Below are positions 34,904 through 45,465 of a DNA stretch of 62,538 bases, in pieces; positions within the stretch are counted from its first letter, which is position 1; each line of letters begins with the position of its first letter. Position numbers and translations under genes: made by a program. Under the pieces are notes generated by a model, which saw only the letters and a list, made by a program, of their open reading frames with translations, ran no database searches and was not told the DNA's origin. This DNA is from an uncultured Bacteroidales bacterium (GTDB lineage: Bacteria; Bacteroidota; Bacteroidia; Bacteroidales; UBA932). The DNA lies in the NCBI GenBank assembly GCA_947306365.1, contig CAMZGD010000012.1:1-62538 (forward strand), in the 5' to 3' direction.

Positions 34904-35164
34904 ATGACTAGTTTATTTGCAGTACTGCTTCCTTTGGGCGTCATCGGTCCCTGGCAGTGGGTCATCATCGCGCTGGTGATTATCCTGCTCTTTGGCGGAA
35001 AGAAGATTCCCGAACTGATGCACGGGCTCGGCAAGGGCGTCAAGAGTTTCAAGGCCGGTATGAAGGATGCCGAGAAGGACATCCAGGAAATCAAGGCCGA
35101 GATCGTCAAGGACGACGAGGACCAGAAGAAGGAGTCGAAGAAAGAGACCCCGGAGGAGAAATAG
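34904..35164 (+). CDS. tatA: Sec-independent translocase TatA
   Basis: An 86-residue TatA/TatE protein: one N-terminal membrane helix (GPWQWVIIALVIILLFGGKK), the FGGKKIPEL hinge (about residues 30-38), an amphipathic helix (LGKGVKSFKAGMKDAEKD) and an acidic/basic charged tail. It builds the pore of the twin-arginine translocation system that exports folded proteins. tatC follows after 6 nt, completing a TatAC-type minimal system; no separate TatB is seen, as in many Bacteroidota. Confidence 0.95.
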   Translation: MTSLFAVLLPLGVIGPWQWVIIALVIILLFGGKKIPELMHGLGKGVKSFKAGMKDAEKDIQEIKAEIVKDDEDQKKESKKETPEEK

Positions 35165-35170
35165 CAGGGC

Positions 35171-35956
35171 GTGGCTGAGGAGCGTCTCGACGAATCCAAG
35201 GACATGAGCTTCTGGGATCACCTGGAAGCGCTCAGACAAGGGCTGTTCCGCGTGGTCATCGCCCTTGTCGCGGCTTTTGTCGTGCTCTTTTTCTTCAAGG
35301 ACTTCCTGTTCGACAAACTGATCCTCGCACCGACCCGGCCCGATTTCTTCTTCTATCGCTGTTTCGGGATGGAAACGGGGCTGCAGCTGGTCAACATCGA
35401 ACTGTCTACGCAGTTCATGGTGCATATGCGCGTGACGTTCATGTGCGCCTTCATCGTCTGCTGTCCCTACATCCTGTTCGAACTGTGGCGCTTCATCGCG
35501 CCGGCGCTCTATCAGCACGAGAAGCGCGCCACCCGGCGGGCATTCCTGTTCGCATCGTTCCTCTTCTATCTGGGCATCGCGATCGGGTATTCCATCATCT
35601 TGCCGCTGATGGTCAACTTCTTCGACGGCTACAAGGTGAGCGAGTCGGTGGCCAACACCATTTCGCTGAATTCCTACATATCGACGGTCAATTCCACGGT
35701 GCTGCTGTTCGGCATCGTGTTCGAGATTCCGACGCTTGTGGCGGTGCTCTCGCAGATCGGCCTGCTCTCCCGCCAGACGCTGCTCGGGGGATGGAAATGG
35801 GCGGTGCTGGTCATTGCCGTGCTGGCTGCCGTCATCACGCCCGCCGATCCGTTCTCGATGCTGATTGCCGCGATCCCGCTGTCGCTGCTCTATGGCATCA
35901 GCCTGCTGGTATGCAAGCCCGAACGGAAAGAAGCCGAAGGGGAGGACGACGGATGA
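35171..35956 (+). CDS. tatC: Sec-independent translocase TatC
   Basis: A 261-residue polytopic inner-membrane protein with about six helices, the receptor for twin-arginine signal peptides. Family sequences include MSFWDHLEALRQGLFRVV (about residues 12-29), EKRATRRAFLFASFLFYLGI (the conserved cytoplasmic loop, about 117-136) and VLAAVITPADPFSMLIAAIPL (about 217-237). GTG at 35171 gives an N terminus like other Bacteroidota TatC proteins; the ATG at 35204 is a possible shorter start. The stop overlaps the ATG of the ABC-F gene. Confidence 0.95.
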   Translation: MAEERLDESKDMSFWDHLEALRQGLFRVVIALVAAFVVLFFFKDFLFDKLILAPTRPDFFFYRCFGMETGLQLVNIELSTQFMVHMRVTFMCAFIVCCPYILFELWRFIAPALYQHEKRATRRAFLFASFLFYLGIAIGYSIILPLMVNFFDGYKVSESVANTISLNSYISTVNSTVLLFGIVFEIPTLVAVLSQIGLLSRQTLLGGWKWAVLVIAVLAAVITPADPFSMLIAAIPLSLLYGISLLVCKPERKEAEGEDDG

Positions 35957-37914
35957 TTTCGCTGGATGACATCACGGTATCGTATGGCGGGTTCACCCTG
36001 CTGGATTCGGTGAGCCTGCACATCGGCGACCGCGACCGGATCGGCCTGGTAGGCAAGAATGGGGCGGGAAAGTCCACGATGCTGAAGCTCATCATGGACC
36101 TGCAGAGCCCGACTTCCGGCAAGATCACCCGGACTGCGGGCCAGCGCATCGGCTATCTGCCCCAGATCATGGAGCATCATCGCGGCCGGACGGTAATCGA
36201 GGAGGTGATGACGGTCTACGAAGAACTCGACAGACTGAACCGGCGTTTAGATGAAATATCGCTTGAGCTTGCTGAGCGGACGGACTATGAATCAGATGGT
36301 TATCATCGTTTGATGGTGGAGCTCAACGAGGTGAACGATGCCTTGGTGCTGGCGCAGGGCGAGGCGCCTGAGGAGTCGGTCGAGCGTACGCTGACCGGCC
36401 TGGGTTTCAAGAAATCCGAATTCAGGCGCAGGACGGAAACCTTCTCGCAGGGCTGGAACATGCGCATCGAGCTGGCGAAGATCCTGCTGCGCCATCCCGA
36501 CGTGCTGCTGCTTGACGAGCCGACAAACCATCTGGACATCGAGTCCATCCAGTGGCTGGAAGATTACCTGAAGGGATCCTACACGGGTTCGCTCGTGCTC
36601 ATCTCGCACGACCGCCGTTTCCTGGACAACTGCACCACGCGTACGGTCGAGGTGATGCTGGGGCGGCTCTACGACTATAAAGTCCCGTATTCCCAGTATG
36701 TCGAGCTGCGGAAGGAACGCATTGCGCAGCAGAAGGCGGCCTACGCCAACCAGCAGCGGATGATCGAGAAGACCGAGGAGTTCATCGAGAAGTTCCGCTA
36801 CAAGCCGACCAAGAGCAACCAGGTGCAGTCGCGCGTCAAGCAACTCGAGCGCATCGAGCGCATCGAGATCGATGACGAAGACCTTTCGCAGATCACGGTG
36901 AAGTTTCCGCCGGCCCCGCGCAGCGGCGACGTGGCTTTCGAGGTGAAGGACGCCGTGATCGGCTATCCCCAGAAGACGGTGCTGCAGGGAGCCAACCTGA
37001 TCGTCAGGCGCGGTGAGAAAGTGGCGTTCGTGGGCCGAAACGGCGAAGGCAAGACCACGATGATGCGCGTGCTGACGGGCGAACTGGCGCCTTTCTCCGG
37101 CGAGGCGAAGGTCGGATACAATGTGGATATCGGCTATTATGCGCAGAACCAGGAAGATGTACTGGACAAGAAGGCGACGGTCTACGATACGCTCGACCGC
37201 ATTGCGGTGGGCGAGGTCCGGACGAAGCTGCGCGACATCCTGGCTGCGTTCCTCTTCAAGGGCGATGACATCGACAAGAAGGTGGCGGTGCTCAGCGGCG
37301 GCGAGCGTTCGCGGCTCGCAATGGCCAGGCTGATGCTGCATTCGCATAATCTCCTGGCGCTCGACGAGCCGACCAACCATATGGACATCCGTTCGAAGGA
37401 TGTGCTCAAGCAGGCCCTGCAGGCCTACAACGGGACAATCATCGTGGTCTCGCATGACCGTGATTTCCTGAACGGGCTGGTGGACAAGGTCTATGAGTTC
37501 ATCGACGGAAAAGTGAAGGAACATCTGGGCGGTGTCGACGATTTCCTGCGCCGCAAGAAGGCCGAGTCGTTCCGCGATATAGAACGTGGGGCGCCTGCTT
37601 TGCCAGGGAGCGTTCAGAGCGCTCGGGGCGAGGTGTCGCCCCGAGAAACCGTGAACGCTGCACCAGGCAAGCGCACGCAGGCGCAGCAGCCTGATTATCA
37701 GTTACAGAAGCGCCAGTCGCGGGAGGAGAAGCGGTCGAAGAACCGGCAGAACCAGCTGGAGAAGCAGATCACGGAGCTGGAGACGAAGATGGCGGCGATC
37801 GAAAAGATGCTTTCGGCACCGACGCCCGACATCGATATCATGGAACTCACGCGCCAGTATCTTGAATGCAAGCGCGACCTCGACGCCCGTATGGAAGAAT
37901 GGGCAAACCTGTAA
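35953..37914 (+). CDS. ABC-F family ATPase (second paralogue), with a long nested palindrome in its linker
   Basis: A 653-residue protein with two ABC domains. First: Walker A GKNGAGKST (about residues 36-44), signature FSQGWNMRIELA, Walker B LLLDEPTNHLD. Second: Walker A GRNGEGKTT, signature LSGGERSRLAMA and NLLALDEPTNHMD. The inter-domain linker is long, with an AQQKAAYANQQRMIEKTEEF coiled coil. A C-terminal coiled coil covers about 590-650. Family members such as EttA/Uup/YbiT regulate translating ribosomes. Residues about 547-578 are encoded by a nested palindrome and look inserted. It overlaps tatC (ATGA), and rlmB follows after 3 nt. Confidence 0.9.
   Translation: MISLDDITVSYGGFTLLDSVSLHIGDRDRIGLVGKNGAGKSTMLKLIMDLQSPTSGKITRTAGQRIGYLPQIMEHHRGRTVIEEVMTVYEELDRLNRRLDEISLELAERTDYESDGYHRLMVELNEVNDALVLAQGEAPEESVERTLTGLGFKKSEFRRRTETFSQGWNMRIELAKILLRHPDVLLLDEPTNHLDIESIQWLEDYLKGSYTGSLVLISHDRRFLDNCTTRTVEVMLGRLYDYKVPYSQYVELRKERIAQQKAAYANQQRMIEKTEEFIEKFRYKPTKSNQVQSRVKQLERIERIEIDDEDLSQITVKFPPAPRSGDVAFEVKDAVIGYPQKTVLQGANLIVRRGEKVAFVGRNGEGKTTMMRVLTGELAPFSGEAKVGYNVDIGYYAQNQEDVLDKKATVYDTLDRIAVGEVRTKLRDILAAFLFKGDDIDKKVAVLSGGERSRLAMARLMLHSHNLLALDEPTNHMDIRSKDVLKQALQAYNGTIIVVSHDRDFLNGLVDKVYEFIDGKVKEHLGGVDDFLRRKKAESFRDIERGAPALPGSVQSARGEVSPRETVNAAPGKRTQAQQPDYQLQKRQSREEKRSKNRQNQLEKQITELETKMAAIEKMLSAPTPDIDIMELTRQYLECKRDLDARMEEWANL
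37591..37684. repeat. Long nested palindromic insert in the second ABC-F gene
   Basis: Nested complementary arms: GCGCCTGC (37591-37598) with GCAGGCGC (37677-37684); TTGCC (37600-37604) with GGCAA (37666-37670); AGCGTTC (37609-37615) with GAACGCT (37653-37659); CTCGGGGCGA (37622-37631) with TCGCCCCGAG (37636-37645, loop GGTG). The whole element, about 94 nt, is in frame within the linker between ABC2 and the C-terminal coiled coil. Confidence 0.8.
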
Positions 37915-37917
37915 AGA

Positions 37918-38661
37918 ATGGAAAACAGCAATCAGTATTACCTGTATGGAATGCATCCCGTGACGGATGCGGTGCGGCAGGGCCGCAAGTTTGAAAGGAT
38001 CCTGTTCCGCAAGGGGCTGGAAGGGGAACAATTCCGCACCTTGCTCGACGAGGTGTCGCAGCGGGGGATCCCGTATCAGTTCGTACCCGCCGAAAAGATG
38101 AACCGGCTCGTCAAGGGTGCGCACCAGGGTGTCATCGCCTATCTGGCGCAGATCGAGTACGTCCCGTTCGAAGAGATGGTCGAAGGGGCCCTTTCCCGCA
38201 AGGCGAACCCCATCTTCCTCGTCCTGGACGGCGTGAGCGACGTGCGGAACCTCGGTGCCATCGCCCGCAGTGCGGAATGTGCCGGCATCGACGGCATCGT
38301 GGTGCCCGCCAGGGGCAGCGCGGCCATCAACGCCGATGCCGTGAAGACATCGGCCGGGGCACTGCTGCGCGTTCCCGCCGCAAGGGTCGCGAGCCTGAAG
38401 ATCGCCCTGTATTATTTCCGGGAATCGGAATTCCAGATCGTTGCGGCCAGCGAGAAGGCGGAAGATACCTTGTACGACGTCAATTTCCGCAAGCCTACGG
38501 TGATTGTCATGGGGTCGGAGGGAACAGGCATTTCGGAACCGGTGCTCAGCCTGTGCACGGTCGGCGCCCGGATCCCGATGGCGGGCGAGACCGGTTCGCT
38601 CAACGTATCGGTCGCCGCCGCCCTGATGCTGTTCGAGGCCGTCCGGCAGCGGATGCGATGA
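37918..38661 (+). CDS. rlmB: 23S rRNA (guanosine(2251)-2'-O)-methyltransferase RlmB (SpoU family)
   Basis: A 247-residue SPOUT methyltransferase with the N-terminal L30e-like substrate domain (YLYGMHPVTDAVRQGRKFER) and the knotted SpoU catalytic part: LDGVSDVRNLGAIARSAECA (motif 1, about 102-121), VMGSEGTGIS (motif 2, about 198-207) and MAGETGSLNVSVAAALMLFE (motif 3). RlmB methylates G2251 in the P loop of 23S rRNA. It starts 3 nt after the ABC-F gene, so a ribosome-linked operon is likely. Other TrmH-type specificities are possible. Confidence 0.92.
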   Translation: MENSNQYYLYGMHPVTDAVRQGRKFERILFRKGLEGEQFRTLLDEVSQRGIPYQFVPAEKMNRLVKGAHQGVIAYLAQIEYVPFEEMVEGALSRKANPIFLVLDGVSDVRNLGAIARSAECAGIDGIVVPARGSAAINADAVKTSAGALLRVPAARVASLKIALYYFRESEFQIVAASEKAEDTLYDVNFRKPTVIVMGSEGTGISEPVLSLCTVGARIPMAGETGSLNVSVAAALMLFEAVRQRMR

Positions 38662-38731
38662 TTTTTGCATTTGTCGTTTTTATTGTTTATATTTAAAGGT
38701 TGTAACAAGGATCCATTAATACTGAAGCGAT

Positions 38732-39511
38732 ATGAAAAGAACAGTTGTCGTTTTTGCTGCACTCCTGCTCACTTTCCTGATGGCGGATGCACGCACGGTC
38801 AAGAAGAATTACGAAATCGATGACTTTACCGGTATCCGGGCCACCAGCGCATTCGACGTGGTGCTCGAGCATGCCGACGAGTTCAGTGTAGAAATCAACA
38901 TTTCTGAGGAATTCCTGCCTTTCCTGGTGGTCAAGAACCGGGGTGGCGTGCTGGAGCTGAGTTTCACGCGCCTGCCGTTCCGGCTGAAGCAGAAAAACCG
39001 CAACAAGGTGGTCCAGGCCATCATTTCGATGCCTGAACTGAACTACATAGCCCTTTCCGGCGCATCGCAGCTTTCCAGCAACGACCAGTTCACGACGGCG
39101 GACAGCCGATTCGTCATCGACCTGAAGGGCGGCAGTTCCATCAGCAACCTGAATGTGAAGGCGCCCGATGTGGACATCCGTCTGGCAGGTGCTTCGAAGG
39201 CCGTCATCAGCCTTCGTTCCAGCGACGTGAAGGCTGAACTCAGCGGTGCCTCGCGCCTCGAAGTGACGGGCGATGCGGCGGAATTCGATATCAAGGCTGC
39301 CGGCGCTTCCCGCGTCTACGCCTCGGATTTTGAAACGGACGATATCAGCGTGAAGGCGGCGGGCGCTTCGACCGTGGAGGTACGTCCTACGCATCAGCTG
39401 ACCGTGGATCTTGCCGGCGCTTCCAAGTGCCGCTACTTCGGTGACGATGACAACGTGAAGGTGCATACCGAGCGGGTGACGGGCGCGTCGTCCGTCAAAA
39501 GGGACAAGTAA
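38732..39511 (+). CDS. Head-GIN / DUF2807 domain secreted protein
   Basis: A 259-residue protein with a Sec signal peptide (about 1-21) and the head GIN (DUF2807) beta-helix pattern: repeated strands such as NYIALSGASQLSS, VDIRLAGASKAVISL, AELSGASRLEVTG, FDIKAAGASRVYAS and VKAAGASTVEVRP, each with the G-A-S turn. The family is widespread in Bacteroidota and is annotated as a putative auto-transporter adhesin, but its role is not established. The protein may sit in the periplasm or on the surface. The gene follows rlmB after about 70 nt with a weak TATATTTA element. Confidence 0.85.
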   Translation: MKRTVVVFAALLLTFLMADARTVKKNYEIDDFTGIRATSAFDVVLEHADEFSVEINISEEFLPFLVVKNRGGVLELSFTRLPFRLKQKNRNKVVQAIISMPELNYIALSGASQLSSNDQFTTADSRFVIDLKGGSSISNLNVKAPDVDIRLAGASKAVISLRSSDVKAELSGASRLEVTGDAAEFDIKAAGASRVYASDFETDDISVKAAGASTVEVRPTHQLTVDLAGASKCRYFGDDDNVKVHTERVTGASSVKRDK

Positions 39512-39523
39512 CGACGGAAGGCG

Positions 39524-40633
39524 ATGATGTTCCTGCTTGATTCCCATTGCGACGCCCCGCTGATGCTGGCCAAGGGAGCCGATTTCGGCCGGCGGGTGGA
39601 GCAGGGCTGCACCCCCGGCCGTTTCCCCGTGACCCACGTTGATTTCCCGCGGATGAAGAAAGGCGGTGTCAACGGTTCCTTCTTTGCCATCTACACCTCG
39701 AACGCCCTTTCGCCCGACCAGGCGACCCGCAGGGCGTTCGAGCTTATTTCCAAGGTATATGACGCCGTGGAGCAGAATCCGTCCCGGGCGGCGCTGGCCA
39801 CGACGCCGGCCCAGGCCCGCTACAATGCCCGAAACGGCCTGATATCCATTTTCCTGGGAATGGAAAACGGGGCGCCGATCCAGCGGGACCTTTCGCTCCT
39901 GCGGATGTTCAACCGCCTGGGCGTGACGTACCTGACCCTGACGCACGCACGCAGCAACGAGATCTGCGATTCCTGTACGTCGTCTGAGCCGCGCTGGGGC
40001 GGCGTCAGTCCGTTCGGCCGAGAAGTGATCGCGGAGATGAACCGGCTGGGGATGATGGTCGACGTCTCGCACATTTCCGACGCTTCGTTCTGGGACGTGC
40101 TCAAGTACTCGAAGGCTCCCGTCATCGCATCGCATTCGTGCTGCCGGGCCCTCTGCGACCATCCGCGCAACCTGACCGACGAGATGATCGTGGCGCTGGC
40201 GGAGAAAGGCGGCGTCGTGCAGGTCAATTTCTATCCGTCGTTCCTCGACAAGGCATACGGCGAAAAGGTATCCGCCCTGATCGATGCGGAAGAGGATGCG
40301 CAGGCGCAGTGGCTTGGCAATCCATCCGATCCCGTGCTGCAGCAGCGGCTGCAGGCGGCCGTGACGGCGCTCAATGCCGTGCCGCGGCCGTCCTACCGGA
40401 AGATCGTCGACCATATCGACCACGTGGTCAGGCTGGTGGGTGTCAAGCACGTAGGGCTTGGCAGCGATTTCGACGGCATCGAGACTTGTCCCGACGGTCT
40501 TGAAGACATCGGAAAGATGCAGCGGATCATCATCGAACTCCGCAAGCGCGGATATGCCGAACAGGATATCCGGCACATCGCGGGCGGCAACTTCCTGCGG
40601 GTAATGGAGCAGGTGCAGCGGCTGGCTGAATAG
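39524..40633 (+). CDS. Membrane dipeptidase family (peptidase M19)
   Basis: A 369-residue amidohydrolase-fold renal dipeptidase homologue. It has the N-terminal zinc motif FLLDSHCDAP (H-x-D), IFLGMENGAP with the bridging Glu (about residues 105-114), VDVSHISDASF (about 184-194), VIASHSCCRAL (about 202-212) and the HVGLGSDFDGIET segment (about 311-323). These enzymes split dipeptides, often with D-amino acids. No clear signal peptide is present, so it is cytoplasmic unless an alternative start is used. Starts at 39524 and 39527 are both possible. Confidence 0.92.
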   Translation: MMFLLDSHCDAPLMLAKGADFGRRVEQGCTPGRFPVTHVDFPRMKKGGVNGSFFAIYTSNALSPDQATRRAFELISKVYDAVEQNPSRAALATTPAQARYNARNGLISIFLGMENGAPIQRDLSLLRMFNRLGVTYLTLTHARSNEICDSCTSSEPRWGGVSPFGREVIAEMNRLGMMVDVSHISDASFWDVLKYSKAPVIASHSCCRALCDHPRNLTDEMIVALAEKGGVVQVNFYPSFLDKAYGEKVSALIDAEEDAQAQWLGNPSDPVLQQRLQAAVTALNAVPRPSYRKIVDHIDHVVRLVGVKHVGLGSDFDGIETCPDGLEDIGKMQRIIIELRKRGYAEQDIRHIAGGNFLRVMEQVQRLAE

Positions 40634-40655
40634 ATCTAAACGCACGATACAAACT

Positions 40656-43600
40656 ATGAAAAGACTGTCAATCCTGGTATTTGCAGCCCTTGTGCTGTTT
40701 TCCTGCAACCCTGTGCCGAAGGGGCCGTTCTGTGTGACGGACCTGCAGGTGGATTATATGACTGCGCCGCTCGGCATCGACGTGACGGAACCCCGTTTCG
40801 GCTGGCGGATGGAGAGCGACCGCTACGACCAGCGGCAGGCGCGCTACCGGATCGTCGTGACGGAGGCTGCCGGGACGGAAACGGTCTGGGATTCGGAATC
40901 CGTGGATTCCGACGTGTCGGTGGGCGTAGTTTACCGGGGAGGAGCCCTCAAGCCGTGCACCCGATACAACTGGACCGTGACGGTCTGGAACGCCGCGGCG
41001 GATTCTGCGGAAGCGTCGTCGTGGTTCGAGACGGGGTTGATGGACAGCGGCTGGTCCGATGCAAGATGGATTTCCAGCGGACAGCCGCATTTCTCCAGGT
41101 ACCGTTCCCGCTTCATCCTCGATTTCGATGTGGCCATTCCGGCGGACAGCCGGGAAGCGGACTTCCTGCTCGGCTGGCGGGACAGCGCGAATTTCGTCCG
41201 GATGCAGCTGCGCCGCGAAGCGGGGCATCCCGTCCTGGCACTGTACCATACGACGGAAGGCGTGGAGACCTGCGATGCCGAGATGCCCGTGAAAGGCCTG
41301 CGTCCGGTGGGGAAGGGCGACCTGAAGACGCACGTGACACTGCGTGTCGTGGCCCACGACTATGCCAAGGGATACAAGATATGGCCTTCTGTGGGTGGCA
41401 GTCTGCTGGTCAAGGAACCCGTTGAGATCAGGCCGTATCCGGCCGACGAGCAGTTGCCGCTATGCCGCTTCAACCAGGTGGGCTTCGCCCAGCCGGACAG
41501 CAGTGACGCCGTCTTTTCGAACCTTACCGTGACGGAGGAGGTATGGGGCAGCACGCTTTACCGCAGCGAGGCCGAATATGCCGTGGCTGCGGGCGAAACC
41601 CGTCTGCTCGCTCCCGCCGAAGAAAGCGGCGCACCGATGTTCCGCAAGACGTTCCGGATCGACAAGCCGCTCGCGTCGGCCCGTCTCTACACCACGGCCC
41701 GGGGCATCTACGCGTACGAGATCAACGGGAAGCAGCTGGCCGACGACTGGTTCAATCCCGGTTCGACGGACTACCGTTACCGGATCCTGTACAGCACCTA
41801 CGACATCACGCCGTTCCTGAAAAAGGGCGAGAACGCAGTCGGCGCCCAGCTGGGCGCGGGATGGTACAGCGACTTCACGGGCTATGCCACCGCCTGGCAG
41901 GACCAGTTCGGGACGATGCTCTCGCTGCTGGCCAAGATCGTCCTGACCTATGCCGACGGTACGCAGGAGACGCTGGTTTCCGACGGGTCCTGGAAGGTCT
42001 TCAACGGGGGACCGATTACCAGCGACAGCTTCCAGAACGGGGAGGATTACGATGCCCGCCGCGAGGTTCCCGGATTCAGCGACGCCCGTCTTGACGATAC
42101 GGCCTGGGGTGCCGCGCAGGAAGTGGATCCGCCGGCCGACAGCGTGGCGATCCAGTATTATATCGGTTCGCCTGTCCGGACGCAGCAGGTGCTGAAGGCC
42201 GTTGCGGTCTCGGAGCCGAAGCCGGGCGTGTTCGTGTATGATATGGGGCAGAATATGGTGGGCGTGCCGCGCATCCGCCTTCAGGGCGCCCGGGGCACGG
42301 AAGTCACGTTCCGTTATGGCGAGATGATCTATCCGACCGAAGTGCCGGAAGACCCGCTTCCGCCGTTGACTGCGGAGATCTATGCCGAGCGCAGGGGCCT
42401 GGCCTATACGGACAACTACCGCGGCGCACTCTCGACGGACCATTATATCCTCAAGGGCGGCGGTCCGGAAGTGTTCCAGCCGCATTTTACGTTCCACGGA
42501 TTCCGGTACATCGAGATCCACGGCCTGCAGCATGCGCTTCCGCTGGCCGATGTCGAAGGGCTGGTGCTGCATTCCGCCGGGGCGCAGCGGAGCGGTTTCA
42601 AGACCTCCGATGCCGATGTCAACCGCTTGTATGAGAACATTGTATGGGGTCAGCGCGGTAATTTCCTGTCGATTCCGACGGACTGCCCCCAGCGGGACGA
42701 GCGGATGGGCTGGACGGGCGATGCGCAGGTGTTCGTGCGCTCGGCCACCTACAACATGAATGTCGATCCTTTCTTCACGCGCTGGTTCCATTCCGTCCGC
42801 GACATCCAGGGGGATGACGGCAGCTACTGCGATTTCATCCCGAAAGTGGGGACGCCGCCGGCCGGGTCTTCGAAGGGCGGCGGAGCGCTGGGCTGGATGG
42901 AGACGGGCATCATCATTCCCTGGCAGATCTATCTGCAGTATGGCGACGTACGGTTCCTGGGTGAACACTACGACTCGATGGTGGCCTATATGGATTACCT
43001 GCAGCACCGCGCCGTGGGAGACATCCAGCCGGGCAGCGGCTATGGCGACTGGGTGGCGGTCGAGCACACCAATTCACCGCTGACGAACACGGCGTATTAC
43101 GGCTACGATGCGCTGTTGATGGTGAAGATGGCCAAGGCGCTCGGACGGTATGCCGACGCCAAGCGCTACCGGGCTTTGTACGAGCGGATCAAAGCGGCGT
43201 TCAACCGTGAGTTCGTGGGGCCGGATGGCATCACGAGAGAGTCGAAGCACGTACCGCCGTACCAGGAATGGATCGCAGGCGGATCGGGTGACAGCGGCCG
43301 CTGGAAGGCCAATACGCAGACCTCGTACGTGGTGCCCCTGCAGGCCGAGCTCTTCGACGACCAGCACAAGCCGCTGGCGGTGCAGAACCTGGTCGAGAAC
43401 GTGGCCGCACACGGCTATACGCTCACGACGGGCTTCATCGGTACGCCGTACCTCAATCTGGTGCTGTCCCGCAGCGGGTTCGACGAGGTCGCCTACCAGC
43501 TGTTCGAGCAGCGCGGCTATCCTTCCTGGCTCTATCCGGTACTCCAGGGCGCGACCACGATGTGGGAGCGCTGGAATTCCTACACCATCAAGCGGGGATT

Positions 43601-43991
43601 CGGTCCGGTGGACATGAATTCGTTCAACCACTATTCGTTCGGTGCGATCGAGGAGTGGATGTTCTCCTATATGCTGGGCATCCAGCCCGTGGAATCCGAT
43701 CCGGGCTACCACCGGTTCGTGCTGGCGCCGCGGGTGGGCGGTTCGTTCGAATATGTGCGCGGGCATTACGATTCCGTGTACGGGCGCATCGAAAGCGGCT
43801 GGAAACGGTTGGACGACGGCTCCGTGCAGTTCGACTTCACGGTACCGGCCAACACGACGGCGTCGCTGGTCCTGCCCGTTCCCGAAGACGGGACCGTCGA
43901 GGAAGGGACGGGAGCCGGACACCTGGTGTCGGACGGCCGTCCGGGCTGCTACGAGCTTCCTTCGGGGAAGTATCGGTTCATCGTGCGATAG
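40656..43991 (+). CDS. Glycoside hydrolase family 78 alpha-L-rhamnosidase, lipoprotein
   Basis: An 1111-residue GH78 enzyme with lipobox LFSC (Cys17), so it is probably surface- or periplasm-anchored. Order: N-terminal beta domain ([20 protein letters not shown]), Bac_rhamnosid N domain with [16 protein letters not shown] (about residues 346-361), then an (alpha/alpha)6 catalytic barrel with [18 protein letters not shown] (about 676-693; acidic catalytic-region residues D and E) and [13 protein letters not shown] near the C terminus. It removes terminal L-rhamnose from plant glycosides or pectin. Its last 14 nt overlap the convergent deoD. Confidence 0.93.
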   Translation: MKRLSILVFAALVLFSCNPVPKGPFCVTDLQVDYMTAPLGIDVTEPRFGWRMESDRYDQRQARYRIVVTEAAGTETVWDSESVDSDVSVGVVYRGGALKPCTRYNWTVTVWNAAADSAEASSWFETGLMDSGWSDARWISSGQPHFSRYRSRFILDFDVAIPADSREADFLLGWRDSANFVRMQLRREAGHPVLALYHTTEGVETCDAEMPVKGLRPVGKGDLKTHVTLRVVAHDYAKGYKIWPSVGGSLLVKEPVEIRPYPADEQLPLCRFNQVGFAQPDSSDAVFSNLTVTEEVWGSTLYRSEAEYAVAAGETRLLAPAEESGAPMFRKTFRIDKPLASARLYTTARGIYAYEINGKQLADDWFNPGSTDYRYRILYSTYDITPFLKKGENAVGAQLGAGWYSDFTGYATAWQDQFGTMLSLLAKIVLTYADGTQETLVSDGSWKVFNGGPITSDSFQNGEDYDARREVPGFSDARLDDTAWGAAQEVDPPADSVAIQYYIGSPVRTQQVLKAVAVSEPKPGVFVYDMGQNMVGVPRIRLQGARGTEVTFRYGEMIYPTEVPEDPLPPLTAEIYAERRGLAYTDNYRGALSTDHYILKGGGPEVFQPHFTFHGFRYIEIHGLQHALPLADVEGLVLHSAGAQRSGFKTSDADVNRLYENIVWGQRGNFLSIPTDCPQRDERMGWTGDAQVFVRSATYNMNVDPFFTRWFHSVRDIQGDDGSYCDFIPKVGTPPAGSSKGGGALGWMETGIIIPWQIYLQYGDVRFLGEHYDSMVAYMDYLQHRAVGDIQPGSGYGDWVAVEHTNSPLTNTAYYGYDALLMVKMAKALGRYADAKRYRALYERIKAAFNREFVGPDGITRESKHVPPYQEWIAGGSGDSGRWKANTQTSYVVPLQAELFDDQHKPLAVQNLVENVAAHGYTLTTGFIGTPYLNLVLSRSGFDEVAYQLFEQRGYPSWLYPVLQGATTMWERWNSYTIKRGFGPVDMNSFNHYSFGAIEEWMFSYMLGIQPVESDPGYHRFVLAPRVGGSFEYVRGHYDSVYGRIESGWKRLDDGSVQFDFTVPANTTASLVLPVPEDGTVEEGTGAGHLVSDGRPGCYELPSGKYRFIVR

Positions 43992-44688
43992 CGAGCGCCA
44001 CTTCCATCATATGGGTGAAGGAAGTCTGCCGCTGGTCGGCGGACATCATCTCACCGGTCAGCACGTGGTCGGAAATCGTGCAGATCACGAGGGCGCGGTT
44101 CCCGGAACGTGCCGCGTTCATATAGAGGGCCGAGGCTTCCATCTCGACGGCCAGGACACCCATCTTGCGCCACGGCTCCACGTGCGGGCTGTCGGCGTAG
44201 AACACATCCGAAGAGAGGATGTTGCCGACTTTGTAGCGGAACTTCCGCTGTTCGCACGCCCGGGCGGCTTCCCGCAGCAGGTCGAAATCGGCGATCGGGG
44301 CGAAGGTGCCGGGCAGTCCGTACTGCGCGCCGTAGTTCGAATCGGTGCAGGCGCCCATCGCGATCACCAGGTCACCCAGTTTCAGGTCGGGATCGTAGGA
44401 GCCCGCCGAGCCGACACGGATGATGGTCTTTACGCCGTAGAAGTTGAACAGCTCGTAGGAATAGATGCCGATGGAAGGAATGCCCATTCCGTGGCCCATC
44501 ACGCTCACGCGCCGGCCTTCGTACGTGCCGGTGTAGCCCAGCATGCCGCGGACGTTGTTGAACTGGATGGGATCGGCCAGGAAATGGTCGGCGATGAATT
44601 TCGCGCGGAGCGGGTCGCCTGCCATCAGTACGGTTTCGGCGATCTCGCCGTATCGGGCCTCGATGTGGGGGGTAGGAGTGGTTTCCAT
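43978..44688 (-). CDS. deoD: Purine-nucleoside phosphorylase (DeoD type)
   Basis: A 236-residue hexameric-type nucleoside phosphorylase. It has [18 protein letters not shown] (about residues 20-37, phosphate loop), [20 protein letters not shown] (about 65-84), the IRVGSAGS segment (about 90-97) and [15 protein letters not shown] (about 178-192), where the Glu binds ribose. It releases free bases and ribose-1-phosphate from purine nucleosides, which fits purine salvage together with apt elsewhere in the window. The 3' end overlaps the GH78 gene by 14 nt. xth lies 20 nt upstream of deoD on the same strand. Confidence 0.95.
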   Translation of the reverse strand: METTPTPHIEARYGEIAETVLMAGDPLRAKFIADHFLADPIQFNNVRGMLGYTGTYEGRRVSVMGHGMGIPSIGIYSYELFNFYGVKTIIRVGSAGSYDPDLKLGDLVIAMGACTDSNYGAQYGLPGTFAPIADFDLLREAARACEQRKFRYKVGNILSSDVFYADSPHVEPWRKMGVLAVEMEASALYMNAARSGNRALVICTISDHVLTGEMMSADQRQTSFTHMMEVALAIAR

Positions 44689-44708
44689 TGAAGTATCGTG
44701 ATGTGGTT

Positions 44709-45461
44709 TTATACGGCCAGTTCAAGGGTGACGGGGCAGTGGTCGGATCCCTGGACCTGGTCGAGGATATCGGCGTCGACCACCTTTCCGGCGAGGGGAC
44801 GCGAGACGAGGAAATAGTCGATGCGCCAGCCCAGGTTCCGCTCGCGGGCGCTTCCCCAGTAGGCCCACCAGCTGTACTTGCGCGTGTCGGGGTTGGCTTC
44901 GCGCCAGACGTCGGCCAGCCCCACAGCCTTGAGCTCCCGGAATGCGGCGCGCTCCTCGTCGGAGAAACCGGCGTTGCGGCGGTTGCCTTTCGGGTCGTGG
45001 ATGTCGATTTCCTCGGCGGCGACGTTGAGGTCGCCGCACACCACTACGGGCTTGACGGCCTGCAGGCCGGCAAGGTAGGTGCGGATGGCCGTTTCCCATT
45101 CCAGCCGGAAGGGGAGGCGCACCAGCCCGCGCTGGGAATTGGGGACGTAGAGGGTGACGAGATAGAAATCCGGAAATTCAAGCGTGACGGCCCGGCCTTC
45201 CGCATCGAACTGCGGCACGCCGATGCCGGTGCGGCTGGAAAGCGGCTCGATCCGCGTGTAGATGGCCGTGCCGGAATAGCCTTTCTTTTCGGCATAGTGG
45301 AGGTATCCCGTGTAGCCGGGCAGGTCGAGGGGCAGCAGTCCTTCCTGCAGCTTGGTTTCCTGCAGGCAGATGCAGTCATAGTCGCCGGCGGCGAAAAAAT
45401 CGGCGCAGCCCTTGCCCAGGGCTGCGCGCAATCCGTTGACGTTCCAAGACAAAAGTTTCAT
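44709..45461 (-). CDS. xth: Exodeoxyribonuclease III / AP endonuclease
   Basis: A 250-residue ExoIII-type endonuclease/exonuclease/phosphatase fold enzyme. Motifs: [16 protein letters not shown] at the N terminus, [10 protein letters not shown] (Glu metal ligand, about 35-44), [20 protein letters not shown] (about 141-160), and the C-terminal [11 protein letters not shown] with the catalytic Asp-His. It repairs abasic sites and degrades 3' ends. TATCTTTG is found 4 nt upstream of the ATG, so the transcript would be leaderless. deoD lies downstream on the same strand. Confidence 0.95.
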   Translation of the reverse strand: MKLLSWNVNGLRAALGKGCADFFAAGDYDCICLQETKLQEGLLPLDLPGYTGYLHYAEKKGYSGTAIYTRIEPLSSRTGIGVPQFDAEGRAVTLEFPDFYLVTLYVPNSQRGLVRLPFRLEWETAIRTYLAGLQAVKPVVVCGDLNVAAEEIDIHDPKGNRRNAGFSDEERAAFRELKAVGLADVWREANPDTRKYSWWAYWGSARERNLGWRIDYFLVSRPLAGKVVDADILDQVQGSDHCPVTLELAV

Positions 45462-45465
45462 GGAA

